From Kocuria rosea subsp. polaris (GTDB lineage: Bacteria; Actinomycetota; Actinomycetes; Actinomycetales; Micrococcaceae), in assembly GCA_023896275.1 (NCBI GenBank), contig MLDA01000019.1, positions 1 through 64,000 on the forward strand: a DNA stretch of 64,000 nucleotides, written 5' to 3'. Below are positions 9,435-18,876 of this stretch, piece by piece. A program made the position numbers and the translations under genes. Under the pieces are notes generated by a model that saw only the letters and a list, made by a program, of their open reading frames with translations, made no database searches and had not been told where the DNA came from. The number at the start of each line of letters is the position of its first letter. The stretch's first letter is position 1.

Positions 9435-9613
9435 GGATCCTCCTGTGACGTAAACGAATAGTCGTGCGCGGGGTCCTGCCATCCGCTCACGACGGCGTGG
9501 CGGACTTCCGCTCTTCTCCCATCCTACGCGCCCGTAGGGCAGGTGCAGGATGGAGTGTGAGGACCGCGACCACCATTTCAGCTCGTGGCGGACGCGGTCA
9601 GCGGCACCGGTGG

Positions 9614-9913
9614 TTAGGAGGAGTAACCGGACAGCTCGCCGGTGACCGGATTCCATTCGGTCACCTTGGCGTTGGCGACGAAACCCTCGGCGACGAACGG
9701 GTCGCGCTTGATGACAGCGTTAACAGCTTCCTCGCTCGCGGCAGCGAAGACCAAGAGCGCGCCCGAGCCGTCGGTATACGGACCGGAGGCAACGAGCTTC
9801 ACGTCCTCGGGGTCCGTCAAAGACCCCAGCAGCTCGCGGTGGGCGCTACGGTGCTGGGCGCGCCCTTCATCGGTCTCCGGGGCGTAGACGTACTCGATCG
9901 AAAATAGACTCAT
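9614..9913 (-). CDS. YciI-like (YCII-domain) protein
   Basis: The small soluble protein (99 residues) has the YCII fold signature: [29 protein letters not shown], a central [13 protein letters not shown], and [17 protein letters not shown] containing the conserved D-P-F. YciI-family proteins are ferredoxin-like dimers with a conserved His/Asp pair (here H21/H24 region and D72). Few have a defined activity. It reads toward ispG across a 179-bp gap. The start is supported by a -10 box just upstream. Confidence 0.8.
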   Translation of the reverse strand: MSLFSIEYVYAPETDEGRAQHRSAHRELLGSLTDPEDVKLVASGPYTDGSGALLVFAAASEEAVNAVIKRDPFVAEGFVANAKVTEWNPVTGELSGYSS

Positions 9914-9920
9914 AGCCGCC

Positions 9921-9926
9921 AGTGTA
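9921..9926 (-). promoter_or_regulatory. -10 box, leaderless start of the YciI-like gene
   Basis: TACACT on the minus strand ends 7 nt before the ATG at 9913, so the transcript would begin at the start codon. No Shine-Dalgarno sequence is present between them. Confidence 0.45.
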
Positions 9927-10107
9927 CTGATTCGACCTCGTGGTGCCGTCCTTGCGTCGGCTGACCACGGGACTCCGACGGCGCCAAGTCAGAGCTATCC
10001 CCGACCAGCGGGCTCGAGCGGTTGCGTCCACTTCTCAGTCTGCGGCTCAGAACGTGGATTCAGCCGAGCCCCCACCCCGTACCCGGGAAATTGGCCAACA
10101 GTGGCGG

Positions 10108-10947
10108 TCACTTGACCGATCCCGCCGAGAGGCCAGCCACGAGGTGCTTCTGCACCAGAATGAAGCCGATGAGGACGGGCAGCGAGACGACCACGGAGGC
10201 GGCCATCAACTGGTTCCAGTACACGTCCGTCTGGGATGCGTAGGAGCGCAGCCCGATCGCCAGCGTCCGTGTCTCGGCGTTCGTCATGACGGAGGCGAAG
10301 AGGACTTCGCCCCAGGCGGTGATGAAGCTGTAGACCGCGACGGCGATGATCCCCGGCCGGGCGACGGGCAACACCACCTTGATCAGCGCGCCGATGCGCC
10401 CCAGCCCGTCGATCATCGCGGCCTCCTCCAGCGCCTTCGGGATCGAGGCGAAGAACCCGGCAAGCATCCAAATGGCGAACGGCAGCGAGAATGTCATATA
10501 GGTCAGGATGAGCCCCAGATACGACCCATTCAGCTGCAGCCCGATGCTCCGCTGAATCTGCGTGAAGATCAGGAACAACGGCAGCAGGAACAGGATGCCC
10601 GGGAACATCTGCGTCGAGAGGACCACCAGCGAGAACGTCCGCGCCCCACGGAACTCGAACCTCGAGAGCGCATAGGCCGCCATGATGGCCAGGACCACGG
10701 AGAAGGCCGTGGCGGTCACCACGACGATGACGCTGTTGACGAAGTAGTCGGCCAGCGGCACCGTCGTCCAGATGTCTAGGTAGGGCTGGATGGTGAAGTC
10801 GGACGGCCACCAGGTGAAGAGGCCGCGTACGTCGGAGAGCGGCTTCACGCTCGTGACAAAGATGACGTAGAGCGGCAGCAGCACGACGGCGGAGAGGAAC
10901 GTCAGGCCGAAGGCCCGGAGGATGCGGAATCCGCGTGTCTCAAGCAT
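10108..10947 (-). CDS. ABC sugar transporter permease, MalG type
   Basis: The inner-membrane protein of 279 residues has six predicted segments and the EAA loop EEAAMIDGLGRIGALIKVVLPVARPG, which docks the ATPase. ATG at 10947 overlaps the stop of the preceding permease by 8 bp and has AAGGGGAAG upstream. An in-frame start at 11001 lies deep inside the neighbour. It is the last gene of the operon isomerase-oxidoreductase-binding protein-permease-permease. No ATPase gene accompanies it, so a shared MsmK/UgpC-type ATPase must be encoded elsewhere. CUT1-family architecture suggests an oligosaccharide or glycoside substrate. Confidence 0.9.
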   Translation of the reverse strand: MLETRGFRILRAFGLTFLSAVVLLPLYVIFVTSVKPLSDVRGLFTWWPSDFTIQPYLDIWTTVPLADYFVNSVIVVVTATAFSVVLAIMAAYALSRFEFRGARTFSLVVLSTQMFPGILFLLPLFLIFTQIQRSIGLQLNGSYLGLILTYMTFSLPFAIWMLAGFFASIPKALEEAAMIDGLGRIGALIKVVLPVARPGIIAVAVYSFITAWGEVLFASVMTNAETRTLAIGLRSYASQTDVYWNQLMAASVVVSLPVLIGFILVQKHLVAGLSAGSVK

Positions 10948-11947
10948 CGATCGACTTCCCCTTCGGCATGACCAGACGGATATAGAACGCGGAGGCGACA
11001 AGCAGGGCCACCAGGAGCAGCACGCTCATGGCGCCGCCGACGCCGAAGTTCCAGTTATTGAAAGACTGCTCGTAGATGAGCGGCGAGATCAACGTCGCCT
11101 CGGGCGGTGATGCCGGACCGAACAGGACGTACGGGACGTTGAACTGGTTGAAGATCCACAACGAGAGCACCAGGAGCAGGACCGTGTTCGCGTGGCTGAT
11201 CATGGGAAGCGTGATCGTCGTGAACTGCTTCCACAGGCTCGCCCCGTCCATCGCCGCCGCCTCATAGACCTCCAGCGGAATGTTCTGCAGCGCGGCGAGA
11301 AGCATGAGGAACGCGAACGGCCAGAACTGCCAGACCGTCACGATCACGGTGACCCAGAAGGCGTTTCCGCCGAGCAGCCAGAACGGCCTGTCGCTGAGCA
11401 GGCCCAAGTCGTCGACCAGGATCCGGTTAATGACGCCGTCGCGCTGGTTGAACATGAAGGCCCAGGCGATGATGCCCACGTAGCTCGGCAGGGCGAACGG
11501 GACGAGGAACAGGGTGCGCAGGAAAGCCCGCCCCCGAACCTTGGACGTCAGCAGCACCGCAGCGAACATGCCCATGCTCCACGCGAGCGCGACGACGATC
11601 ACAGTGAAGAGGAACGTCCGCCCCAGCGCGCCGTAGAACTGGCTGCCGATGGCGCCGGCCGGGTCGAGCCCGGTGATGAAGTTCTGGATGCCGACGAACG
11701 GGGCCTTGGTCCAGTTGCCGATGCTCAGCTGGTTCAGAGAGATGACGGCGATCCACAGGCCCAGGAGCATCGGCACGATGTGGACGAGCAGTTCCATGAT
11801 CGACGCCGGCGCGACCAGCGCGTAGGGGAACCAGCGATCGCGCTTGCTCACGCCCCGATTGCGGACGTGTTTGTCGTCGGCGTGGACGGGGGCGGCGCCC
11901 CGGGCAGGGGTTTCGGTGTCCCGCCCGGGGGTTTCGGTGGTAGCCAT
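10940..11947 (-). CDS. ABC sugar transporter permease, MalF type
   Basis: The protein of 335 residues has a cytoplasmic N-terminal tail of about 45 residues, rich in charged residues, then six membrane segments. The EAA loop reads YEAAAMDGASLWKQFTTITLPMI. It pairs with the MalG-type permease downstream (8-bp overlap) and follows the binding-protein gene by 29 bp. Both permeases would form the membrane channel for ligand delivered by the lipoprotein encoded at 11977-13311. Confidence 0.9.
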   Translation of the reverse strand: MATTETPGRDTETPARGAAPVHADDKHVRNRGVSKRDRWFPYALVAPASIMELLVHIVPMLLGLWIAVISLNQLSIGNWTKAPFVGIQNFITGLDPAGAIGSQFYGALGRTFLFTVIVVALAWSMGMFAAVLLTSKVRGRAFLRTLFLVPFALPSYVGIIAWAFMFNQRDGVINRILVDDLGLLSDRPFWLLGGNAFWVTVIVTVWQFWPFAFLMLLAALQNIPLEVYEAAAMDGASLWKQFTTITLPMISHANTVLLLVLSLWIFNQFNVPYVLFGPASPPEATLISPLIYEQSFNNWNFGVGGAMSVLLLVALLVASAFYIRLVMPKGKSIDA

Positions 11948-11976
11948 GAGTGAATCCTTCGCGAATTCGTTCGTCG

Positions 11977-13311
11977 TTATCCGGCCGCCGTCATCTGCGA
12001 GCTGGCGTCTTCGAGGGCCTTGCGGACGTCGTCCTCGGTGACATCCTGGCCCTGCGCGATCCGTGCGAAGAGGTCCTTGACGGCCGTACCCACGAGGGTC
12101 TCCATCTGGCCCTCGCTCGGGTAGAGCGGCATGGGCTGGGCGTGGTCGGCCAGGATTTCCTTCTTGAGCTGGATCTCCTCGGACTGGAACGCCTCATCGT
12201 CGTACGCCGAAGTGATCGCCGGCAGCGAGGAGTACGCGGAATTCAGGTAGACCTGCTCCTCTTCGCTCGTGAGGTGCTTGACGAACTCGAGCGCCGACGC
12301 CTTGTTGTCCGAGTTGTCCAGGATCGACACGTTGATGCCGGCCACGTGACTCTGCGTCCCTTCGAGCCCGGTTGCATCCGCGGTGACCATCGGGACGGGA
12401 GCCGCCTCATAATCCTCCATATCGCGGGCGGACAGTACCTTGCCCGGAGCCTGGTCGAAGAACATGGCCGCGTTGCCCGCGGCGAACTCTTCGACCATGT
12501 CGACGCCGTTGACGAGCTCCGCGTTCGACGGCGACACGACTCCGTTCTCCCCCATCAGCTGCACCCACTCGTTGACGCCGGCCACCACCCCGTCGTTGCC
12601 GAAGTCGGGTTGTCCCTCCGCGTCGTAGAGCTCGCCGCCGTGCTGCAGCCCGCGGATGAACGCCGCGTGCGAGTTGTTCGAGATGCTGGAGCCCGCGAGC
12701 GAGACGCCCCACTGGTCCGTCTTGCCGTCGTCGTCCGTGTCCTGTGTCAGCTCCTGGGCGACATCGACGAACTCCTCCCATGTCGCCGGTGGCGCGTCAA
12801 TGCCAGCCTCGGCGAACATCTCGGTGTTGTAGTACAGCGAATAGCTCAGCGCGTAGAGCGGCACCGACGTCGGCGCCTCGCCCTCGGCGCCGCCCGTGGC
12901 CCAGCTCGACCCGACGAAGCGCTCCTCGCCACCGATCGCCGCGAGCGCCTCGCCTTCCCACGGCATGAACGCGCCGGATGACTGCAGCGACACCGCCCAC
13001 GTGTTGCCGATGTTGAGCACATCGGGGCCCTCGCCGCTCGAGACCGCCGTGAGGATGCGGTTGTAGAGGTCGCTCCACGGAATGACCTCCAGCTCGACCT
13101 CGACCCCGGTCGCCGCGGTGAAGCGGTCGATCGACTCGGCCAGGACTTCCTCGTCGTGCGAGACGGAGGTTCCTTGGTTGGTGGCCCAGTACTTGATCGT
13201 GCCGCCCACCTCGCCCTCGACCGCGCCGTCATCGGAACCCCCGCAGGCGGCCAAACTCAGTCCGAGCGCGCCGATCGCCACAGCCGCTGCCAGTTTCTTG
13301 AATGTCCTCAT
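11977..13311 (-). CDS. Sugar ABC transporter substrate-binding lipoprotein
   Basis: Extracellular lipid-anchored binding protein of family 1, 444 residues. A signal peptide ends in the lipobox LAAC (Cys23), followed by a Gly/Ser/Asp linker. The mature part has family phrases such as VELEVIPWSDLYNRILTAVSSGEGPDVLNIGNTW and KASALEFVKHLTSEEEQ. ATG at 13311 is chosen because the signal peptide begins there (MRTFKKLAAAVA) and GAGGAAG lies upstream; the longer frame from 13419 would bury it. It follows an oxidoreductase gene by 59 bp in the same operon. Confidence 0.92.
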   Translation of the reverse strand: MRTFKKLAAAVAIGALGLSLAACGGSDDGAVEGEVGGTIKYWATNQGTSVSHDEEVLAESIDRFTAATGVEVELEVIPWSDLYNRILTAVSSGEGPDVLNIGNTWAVSLQSSGAFMPWEGEALAAIGGEERFVGSSWATGGAEGEAPTSVPLYALSYSLYYNTEMFAEAGIDAPPATWEEFVDVAQELTQDTDDDGKTDQWGVSLAGSSISNNSHAAFIRGLQHGGELYDAEGQPDFGNDGVVAGVNEWVQLMGENGVVSPSNAELVNGVDMVEEFAAGNAAMFFDQAPGKVLSARDMEDYEAAPVPMVTADATGLEGTQSHVAGINVSILDNSDNKASALEFVKHLTSEEEQVYLNSAYSSLPAITSAYDDEAFQSEEIQLKKEILADHAQPMPLYPSEGQMETLVGTAVKDLFARIAQGQDVTEDDVRKALEDASSQMTAAG

Positions 13312-13370
13312 GATGCTTCGCTTCCTCGTCGTTGAGTGTCGAATGATGTTGGTGCTGAACCGCTGCTGAT

Positions 13371-14498
13371 CTACTGCGCGGGCTGCGCCGCGCCCACGGT
13401 CGGCTGTGCCGGGTCCCACGTTGGATCCAGCGGGGCCGAGGGCTCGACCGTCGAGGTCACGTCGACGAATTCGCCCGTCTCGGCGGCCTCGGCCAGACAG
13501 ACCATGACGTCGAGCACGTGGAAGGCGAGTTCTCCGGGCACGCGCTCGCGGCGGCCGGCGCGGATCGCCTGGGCGAGCTCGAGCACGCCGGTGCCGCGCG
13601 TGTAGGTGGAACCTTCGGCCGGGACGACGACGGGCTCCTCACCTCCGGCGTGCACGACGGTGTCGCCGTCGAAGTTGTTGGGATCGGGAAGGGCCGCTGT
13701 GCCCTCGGTGCCGGCGATCTCGACAAAGCCCATGCGTACGAGCTTCGAGTCGAAGCTGAAGACGCACTGCGCGCTAGCACCGGAGGCGAAACTCAGCAGC
13801 GCGCTGACGTGCGTCGGCACCTCGACGGGGAACTCCGTGCCCGACTTCGGGCCGGACCCGATGACGCGGGTCTCCCGAGAACGGGACCCGATGGCGGCCA
13901 CGCGGGAGACGGGCCCGAAGATCTGGACGAGCGTCGTCAGGTAGTACGGCCCGAGGTCGAAGAGTGGACCCGCACCGCGGGCGAACAGGAACTCGGGGCT
14001 CGGGTGCCAGGCCTCGGGCCCGGGCGCCTGGAAGAGCGCGAGCGCGGTCATCGGGGTTCCGATGGCGCCGGACGCGATCTGGCGCAGTCCGGTCTGGATG
14101 CCGGCGCCGAGGAACGTGTCCGGTGCGACGGCGACGCGCACGCCCTTCGCCTCCGCAGCCTCCAGCAACACCCGGCCGGAGGCGAGGTCCAGCGCGTACG
14201 GCTTCTCGCCCCACACGTGCTTTCCGGCCTCGACCGCCTTCAGCGCCACCTCGACGTGCACGGCAGGAATGGTCAGGTTGACGACGATCTCGACGTCGTC
14301 GCGCTCCAGCAGTTCCTCGTAGGTCCCCGACGCGGCGACGCCCCATTTCTCGGCCTGCGCGGCCGCCCGGGCCGTGTCGAGGTCCGCGATGAAGAGCACC
14401 TCGAGGTCGGGGAAAACAGTCAGGTTCTCCAGGTACTGGTCGCTGATGGTACCGGCGCCGACGAGGCCGACACCCGTTCGCTTGAGCTGAGTTGTCAC
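13371..14498 (-). CDS. Gfo/Idh/MocA-family NAD(P)-dependent oxidoreductase
   Basis: From GTG at 14498 the protein is 375 residues. The Rossmann motif is GVGLVGAGTIS. The family signature GEKPYALDLASGR (the EKP motif with its lysine) sits near residue 100, and the substrate-binding C-terminal domain includes GPLFDLGPYYLTTLVQIFG. Enzymes of this family oxidise or reduce sugar hydroxyls, sugar acids or inositols. AGAGGAA precedes the start. The gene lies between a TIM-barrel isomerase and a sugar-binding lipoprotein, so its substrate is likely the imported sugar or a derivative. It is one of four such enzymes in the block. Confidence 0.88.
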   Translation of the reverse strand: MTTQLKRTGVGLVGAGTISDQYLENLTVFPDLEVLFIADLDTARAAAQAEKWGVAASGTYEELLERDDVEIVVNLTIPAVHVEVALKAVEAGKHVWGEKPYALDLASGRVLLEAAEAKGVRVAVAPDTFLGAGIQTGLRQIASGAIGTPMTALALFQAPGPEAWHPSPEFLFARGAGPLFDLGPYYLTTLVQIFGPVSRVAAIGSRSRETRVIGSGPKSGTEFPVEVPTHVSALLSFASGASAQCVFSFDSKLVRMGFVEIAGTEGTAALPDPNNFDGDTVVHAGGEEPVVVPAEGSTYTRGTGVLELAQAIRAGRRERVPGELAFHVLDVMVCLAEAAETGEFVDVTSTVEPSAPLDPTWDPAQPTVGAAQPAQ

Positions 14499-14524
14499 GA
14501 CGTTCTGTTCCTCTCGGTGGGGTC

Positions 14525-15256
14525 TCACTTGGTCAGGTAGGCGTGGCTGTCGGCGACTGCGTCGAAGATCTCGCCGTCGAAATCGTCGAGTTCGACGACG
14601 TGCAGCAGGCCGTCCGTCGCCGCGATGATCTCGTCCACGGGCATGGTGCCGCTTCCCACGGCCACCTGCTCCTTGTTGTTCTTCGAGCGCGGCCCGTCCT
14701 TGACGTGCAGGGCCACCACGCGGTCGCCGAGCCGCTGCAGGAGGGCGAGCACGTCTTCGCCGCCGACGGCTGCCCAGTACGTGTCGAGCTCGAGGACGAC
14801 CTGGGGATCCAGGCGGGCGGCGAGGTATTCCAGCGCCGTCACTCCTTCGATCCGGGTCGAGATCTCCCAGTCGTGGTTGTGGTATCCGACGCGGATGCCG
14901 TATTCGGCCGCCTTCTTCGCGGCGGCATTGAGCTTCTCGGCGGTCTCGCGGACGGATGCCGCGTCCTGCCAAGACTCGGCGGGGATGTACGGGTCGATGA
15001 CGGTTTCGATGCCGAGGCGCTTCGCCGCCGTGAGAACCGCATCCTGATCCGTGGAGAGCAGCGGCGCGTGGGCGGTCGGGGCGGTCAAGCCGTGCTCCGT
15101 CAGCGACCGGGCGAGCTCATCGGCGCGAGCAACGAAGTCGTACGGTTCGACCCGGGTGAAACCGATCCGGGCCAGGCGTTCGAGGGTCTGCGGAAGATCG
15201 GCGGCGACGTGGTCCCGGACGGTGTAGAGCTGAACGGACAGCGTGCTGGACGTCAT
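14525..15256 (-). CDS. Sugar phosphate isomerase/epimerase-like TIM-barrel protein (AP endonuclease 2 superfamily)
   Basis: The 243-residue protein has a xylose-isomerase-like barrel. Metal-binding residues are recognisable in YHNHDWE (His and Glu), VVLELDTYWAAVGG and LHVKDGP. ATG at 15256 follows AGGAGA. It is the first gene of the operon that continues through the oxidoreductase, binding protein and two permeases. It is divergent from the ROK gene at 15411, with an operator-like element between them. Homologues act as epimerases, isomerases or lyases on keto-sugars. The reaction cannot be read from sequence. Confidence 0.82.
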   Translation of the reverse strand: MTSSTLSVQLYTVRDHVAADLPQTLERLARIGFTRVEPYDFVARADELARSLTEHGLTAPTAHAPLLSTDQDAVLTAAKRLGIETVIDPYIPAESWQDAASVRETAEKLNAAAKKAAEYGIRVGYHNHDWEISTRIEGVTALEYLAARLDPQVVLELDTYWAAVGGEDVLALLQRLGDRVVALHVKDGPRSKNNKEQVAVGSGTMPVDEIIAATDGLLHVVELDDFDGEIFDAVADSHAYLTK

Positions 15257-15323
15257 GCATGTCTCCTGTGGAAGTGTCGTGGGCCGGCGCCCGTGTGAGC
15301 GCCAACACATTGAAGCGTAAGCC

Positions 15324-15350
15324 GACTTTTGGCGAAGGTCAACAGAAGTA
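15324..15350. promoter_or_regulatory. ROK-type operator between the isomerase operon and the first ROK gene
   Basis: GACTTTTG (15324-15331) and CAGAAGTA (15343-15350) form an imperfect inverted repeat with an 11-nt spacer. A further half-site, CATAAGC, lies at 15364-15370. The half-sites match those upstream of two other operons in the block. The site is 68-95 nt upstream of the isomerase ATG (15256) and 60-87 nt upstream of the ROK ATG (15411). Confidence 0.5.
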
Positions 15351-15410
15351 TGTCTAAACTTTTCATAAGCGTCGGAGGCGGCCGCACATCACTGTGGTTG
15401 ACTTGGATCC

Positions 15411-16616
15411 ATGCCAGACCGGACCACCGTCGACGCGCTCCAAAGCGCCCCCCTGAGAGCGGGCGCGAGCGACGTCCTGCAGCTGCTCCGGGACGGGGTC
15501 CCCCGCAGCCGCACGGAGCTGGCCGCCCTGACCGGCATGGCCCGCTCCACGGTCGGTGACCGGCTGGACACCCTCGCCGCGCTGGGCCTCGTCGGCCCGG
15601 CCGCGGCTGGTGCGTCGACCGGCGGACGGCCGCCGCGACGCGTGGCACTCATCCCGGAAGCGCGGCTGATTCTCGCTGTGGATCTCGGGGCAAGCCACCT
15701 GCGCGCCGCCCTGACGGACCTGACCGGGCGCCAGCTCGCGCGCGAGCAGGCACGCATCGACATCGCCGACGGCCCGGAGCCGGTCCTCGCAGCGGCGCTA
15801 CGCCTCGCGGACGGGCTGCTGAGCGAGATCGGGCGCGCCCGCGGCGACGTGATCGCCATCGGGGTCGGGGTGCCGGGGCCCGTCCACTTCGAAACGGGTC
15901 GCCCGTCGAAACCGCCGATCATGCCGGGATGGGATGGGTTCGACGTTCCGGGCTGGTTCCGGTGCCATCTGGACGCCGCCGTCCTGGTCGACAACGACGT
16001 GAACCTCATGGCGCTCGGCGAATACGGCCGGCTGGAACAGCCCCCGGAACACTTCCTCTTCGTCAAGGTCGCCACGGGTATCGGCGCCGGCATCGTCTCC
16101 GGCGGCCAGCTTCAGCGCGGCGCCCAGGGCACCGCGGGCGACATCGGCCACGTGCGCATCCGCCGCGGCGACGGGGTTCTCTGCCACTGCGGGAACGAGG
16201 GCTGCCTCGAAGCTCTCGCGGCCGGCCCACCGGTGGCGGCCGCGCTACGCGCCCAGGGTCTCGACGCCGCGACGAGCAACGACGTCGTCCGCCTCGTCGA
16301 TGCCGGCAGCATGCCGGCCATTCACGCCGTGCGTCAGGCCGGCCGCGACCTCGGGGAGGTTCTCGCCGCGAGCATCAGCTTCCTCAATCCGTCCGTCATC
16401 GCCGTCGGCGGCCGGATGGCCGCGGCCGGCGAACACCTGCTGGCCGGGGTCCGTGAGGTCGTGTACCAACGCACGATGCCGTTGGCGACGCAGTACCTCG
16501 AGATCCGACCGTCACGGGCCAAGGACAACGCGGGGCTGCGCGGGGCCAGTATGCTGGCGGCCCACCACGCCCTGCGTCCGGCCAGCATCGAGGCCATGGC
16601 GGCCGACCTCCCCTGA
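15411..16616 (+). CDS. ROK-family transcriptional regulator (NagC/XylR type)
   Basis: The 401-residue protein has an N-terminal winged helix-turn-helix at about 18-75 (VLQLLRDGVPRSRTELAALTGMARSTVGDRLDTL). A ROK sugar-kinase fold follows, with the ATP-site motif AVDLGASHLRAALTD, the substrate motif VLVDNDVNLMALGE, and the zinc-binding set H247, C258, C260 and C265 (CHCGNEGCLE). The fusion of HTH to ROK marks a repressor whose ligand is usually a sugar or sugar derivative. It is divergent from the sugar import/oxidation operon and probably controls it through the element at 15324-15350. It closely resembles the second ROK protein in the block. Confidence 0.92.
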   Translation: MPDRTTVDALQSAPLRAGASDVLQLLRDGVPRSRTELAALTGMARSTVGDRLDTLAALGLVGPAAAGASTGGRPPRRVALIPEARLILAVDLGASHLRAALTDLTGRQLAREQARIDIADGPEPVLAAALRLADGLLSEIGRARGDVIAIGVGVPGPVHFETGRPSKPPIMPGWDGFDVPGWFRCHLDAAVLVDNDVNLMALGEYGRLEQPPEHFLFVKVATGIGAGIVSGGQLQRGAQGTAGDIGHVRIRRGDGVLCHCGNEGCLEALAAGPPVAAALRAQGLDAATSNDVVRLVDAGSMPAIHAVRQAGRDLGEVLAASISFLNPSVIAVGGRMAAAGEHLLAGVREVVYQRTMPLATQYLEIRPSRAKDNAGLRGASMLAAHHALRPASIEAMAADLP

Positions 16617-16634
16617 CGCCGCCCGGACACGCGA

Positions 16635-16694
16635 CAACGCCCCGCGACGCGCAGCCTTGCGGGCCGACACGTCACGGGGCGATGCGGGGCGTTG
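16635..16694. terminator. Hairpin between convergent genes
   Basis: CAACGCCCCGC (16635-16645) and GCGGGGCGTTG (16684-16694) form a perfect 11-bp stem with a 38-nt loop. The hairpin sits between the end of the first ROK gene (16616) and the end of the minus-strand TIM-barrel gene (16704). No T-run follows on either strand. Confidence 0.4.
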
Positions 16695-16703
16695 CGGGCG
16701 GGC

Positions 16704-17717
16704 CTACTGGTTGGAGAAGGCCGCGTCGAACGAGGCCTCCGGCCGCTTCCAGAGCAGATCCCGGATCCGGCCGACGGCCTCCGCGGCGCCGTGCAGCCGG
16801 TCCATTCCGGCGTCCTCCCACTCGATCGAGATCGGCCCCTCGTACCCGATGTGTCCGAGCGCGCGGAACGCGTCCTCCCAGGGGATGTCCCCGTGTCCGG
16901 TCGAGACGAAGTCCCAACGCCGGCGCGGATCGCCCCAGGGCAGGTGGGAGCCCAGGATGCCGCTGCGCCCGGTCTGCGGGCGCACGCGAGTGTCCTTGCA
17001 ATCGACGTGGTAGATCCGGTCGGCGAAGTCGGTGATGAAACCTACCGGGTCGACGCCCTGCCAGAACATGTGGCTCGGGTCCCAGTTCAGGCCGAACGCC
17101 TCGCGGTGCCCGATGGCCTCCAACGTGTTCACGGTGGTCCAGTGGTCGTACGCGATCTCCGACGGGTGCACCTCGAGCGCGAACTTCACCCCTTCGTCGT
17201 CGAACACGTCCATGATCGGGTTCCAACGATCCGCGAAGTCCTGGTAGCCGGCATCGATCACCTCGGCCGGCACGGGCGGGAACATCGCCACGTACTGCCA
17301 GATCTTCGAACCCGTGAACCCCACGACGACGTCGGCGCCCAGCTTGCGCGCGACCCTCGCCGAACGCTTCATGTCCTCGGCCGCACGGGTCCGCACGCCC
17401 TCGGCGTCGCCATCGCCCCACACGTAGTCGCGCAGGATCGCCTCGTGGCGGAAATCGATCGGGTCATCGCACACGGCCTGGCCGCCCAGGTGATTGGAGA
17501 TCGCCCAGACCTTCAGACCGTACTTCTCGAGGATCTCCAGTCGGGACTTCGCGTAGGCGTCGTCCTCGTCGGCGCGCTTGAGGTCCAGGTGGTCGCCGGA
17601 GGCGGCGATCTCGAGCCCGTCGTAGCCCCACTCGGCGGCGCGGCGGGCGACCTCCTCGAAAGGCATGTCGGCCCACTGGCCGGTGAACAGTGTCACGGGA
17701 TGGGATGCGTTGGTCAT
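16704..17717 (-). CDS. Sugar phosphate isomerase/epimerase-like TIM-barrel protein
   Basis: From ATG at 17717 (GAGGAG just upstream) the protein is 337 residues. It shows a xylose-isomerase-type barrel with probable metal ligands in FALEVHPSEIAYD, FGLNWDPSHM, YHVDCKDTRV and ISIEWEDAGMD. It is larger than the homologue at 14525 and carries the extended C-terminus seen in proteins that act on keto-glycosides or sugar acids. It ends an operon with two Gfo/Idh/MocA enzymes and a ThuA-domain protein. A long in-frame extension to 18926 crosses the neighbour out of frame and is not real. Confidence 0.85.
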   Translation of the reverse strand: MTNASHPVTLFTGQWADMPFEEVARRAAEWGYDGLEIAASGDHLDLKRADEDDAYAKSRLEILEKYGLKVWAISNHLGGQAVCDDPIDFRHEAILRDYVWGDGDAEGVRTRAAEDMKRSARVARKLGADVVVGFTGSKIWQYVAMFPPVPAEVIDAGYQDFADRWNPIMDVFDDEGVKFALEVHPSEIAYDHWTTVNTLEAIGHREAFGLNWDPSHMFWQGVDPVGFITDFADRIYHVDCKDTRVRPQTGRSGILGSHLPWGDPRRRWDFVSTGHGDIPWEDAFRALGHIGYEGPISIEWEDAGMDRLHGAAEAVGRIRDLLWKRPEASFDAAFSNQ

Positions 17718-17785
17718 GATCTCCTCGTTCAGAGTTGTCTTTCTCGTTGATCGACTGTCTGGAAGACGCCACGGCGATGCCGCGA

Positions 17786-18871
17786 CTAGTCCCCGGTGTC
17801 CACCCAAGCTCCGCTCGCCGCGGAGTCGAGCACGGCCGCGGTGAGCCGGTTGGCGCGCGCGCCGTCGTCGAACGTCGGCAGCCCGCCCGGGGCGTCGCCG
17901 GCGATCGCCGCGTACGTATCCCGCGCAAACGCCGCGAACGCGTCCACGTAGCCCATCGGGTGTCCGGCCGGCACCGTGCACAGCCGAGCCGCATCGGGGG
18001 CCAGCACGGCCGCGTCGCGGGAGAGAATGCGGGAGGATGCGGCCCCGCCGATCCAGAGCTCGTCCGGGCGCTCCTGGACGAACTCGACGGACGATTCCGT
18101 GCCGGCGAGCTCGAGCGTCAGCGCGTTCTTCCGCCCGGCGTTGACCTGGGAGACCATGAGGCTGCCGACGGCCCCGGAGGCCGTCTCGACCGTGAGCACC
18201 GCCGCGTCCTCGGTCTCCACTGCCCTGCTGTCGCGCTCGGCGAAGGCCCGGGAAGTCGCCGCGTTCAGGCGGACGATCCGCTCCCCCGCGATGAATTCGG
18301 TCAGGTCCACCAGGTGCGAGCCGATGTCGCCAAAGGCCCGGGACGGGCCTCCCGCGGCCGCATCGACCCGCCAATTCGTCTCCTGCGGGTCCAGCATCCA
18401 GTCCTGCAGGTAGGCGCCGCGCACCGTGAGCAGCCGCCCCAGGCCACCCGCGGCGGCGTGTGCGCGGGCTTGCCGCGCCATGGGGTGAAACCGGTAGACG
18501 AACGGCACGGTCGCGACGACGCCGGCCTCTTCCGCGGCCGCCGCGAGCTCCGCCGCCGTGGCCGGGTCCGTGGCCAACGGCTTCTCGCACACGACGTGCT
18601 TGCCGGCCTCGAGCGCGGCCAGGGCGTGTTCGGCGTGCAGCGCGTTCGGCGAGGTGATGTGTACGACGTCGACCGCCTCGATCAGCTGCCGCACGCTCTC
18701 GGCCGGTTCGACGCCGAAGGCGGCCGCCGCCTGCCGGGTGCGCTCGGGGGATGACGACGCCACGGCGGCGACATGGGCGCCGGCGGCGCGCGCAGCGGCT
18801 GCGTGCGTCCGGGCCATGAACCCGCCGCCGATGATCCCGACGCGCAGGTTCTTCACGGAGTTCGCGCTCAT
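17786..18871 (-). CDS. Gfo/Idh/MocA-family oxidoreductase
   Basis: The protein of 361 residues begins at ATG 18871 (MSANSVKNLRVGIIGGGFMARTH). The Rossmann motif GIIGGGF and the signature CEKPLATDPATAAEL are clear. The C-terminal domain has GGPSRAFGDIGSHLVDLTEF, with the conserved His of the family's catalytic D-x-x-x-H pattern. GTAGGGGGC precedes the start. It lies 5 bp after the ThuA gene stop and 68 bp before the TIM-barrel gene, in the same operon. Substrate unknown. Confidence 0.88.
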   Translation of the reverse strand: MSANSVKNLRVGIIGGGFMARTHAAAARAAGAHVAAVASSSPERTRQAAAAFGVEPAESVRQLIEAVDVVHITSPNALHAEHALAALEAGKHVVCEKPLATDPATAAELAAAAEEAGVVATVPFVYRFHPMARQARAHAAAGGLGRLLTVRGAYLQDWMLDPQETNWRVDAAAGGPSRAFGDIGSHLVDLTEFIAGERIVRLNAATSRAFAERDSRAVETEDAAVLTVETASGAVGSLMVSQVNAGRKNALTLELAGTESSVEFVQERPDELWIGGAASSRILSRDAAVLAPDAARLCTVPAGHPMGYVDAFAAFARDTYAAIAGDAPGGLPTFDDGARANRLTAAVLDSAASGAWVDTGD

Positions 18872-18876
18872 GCCCC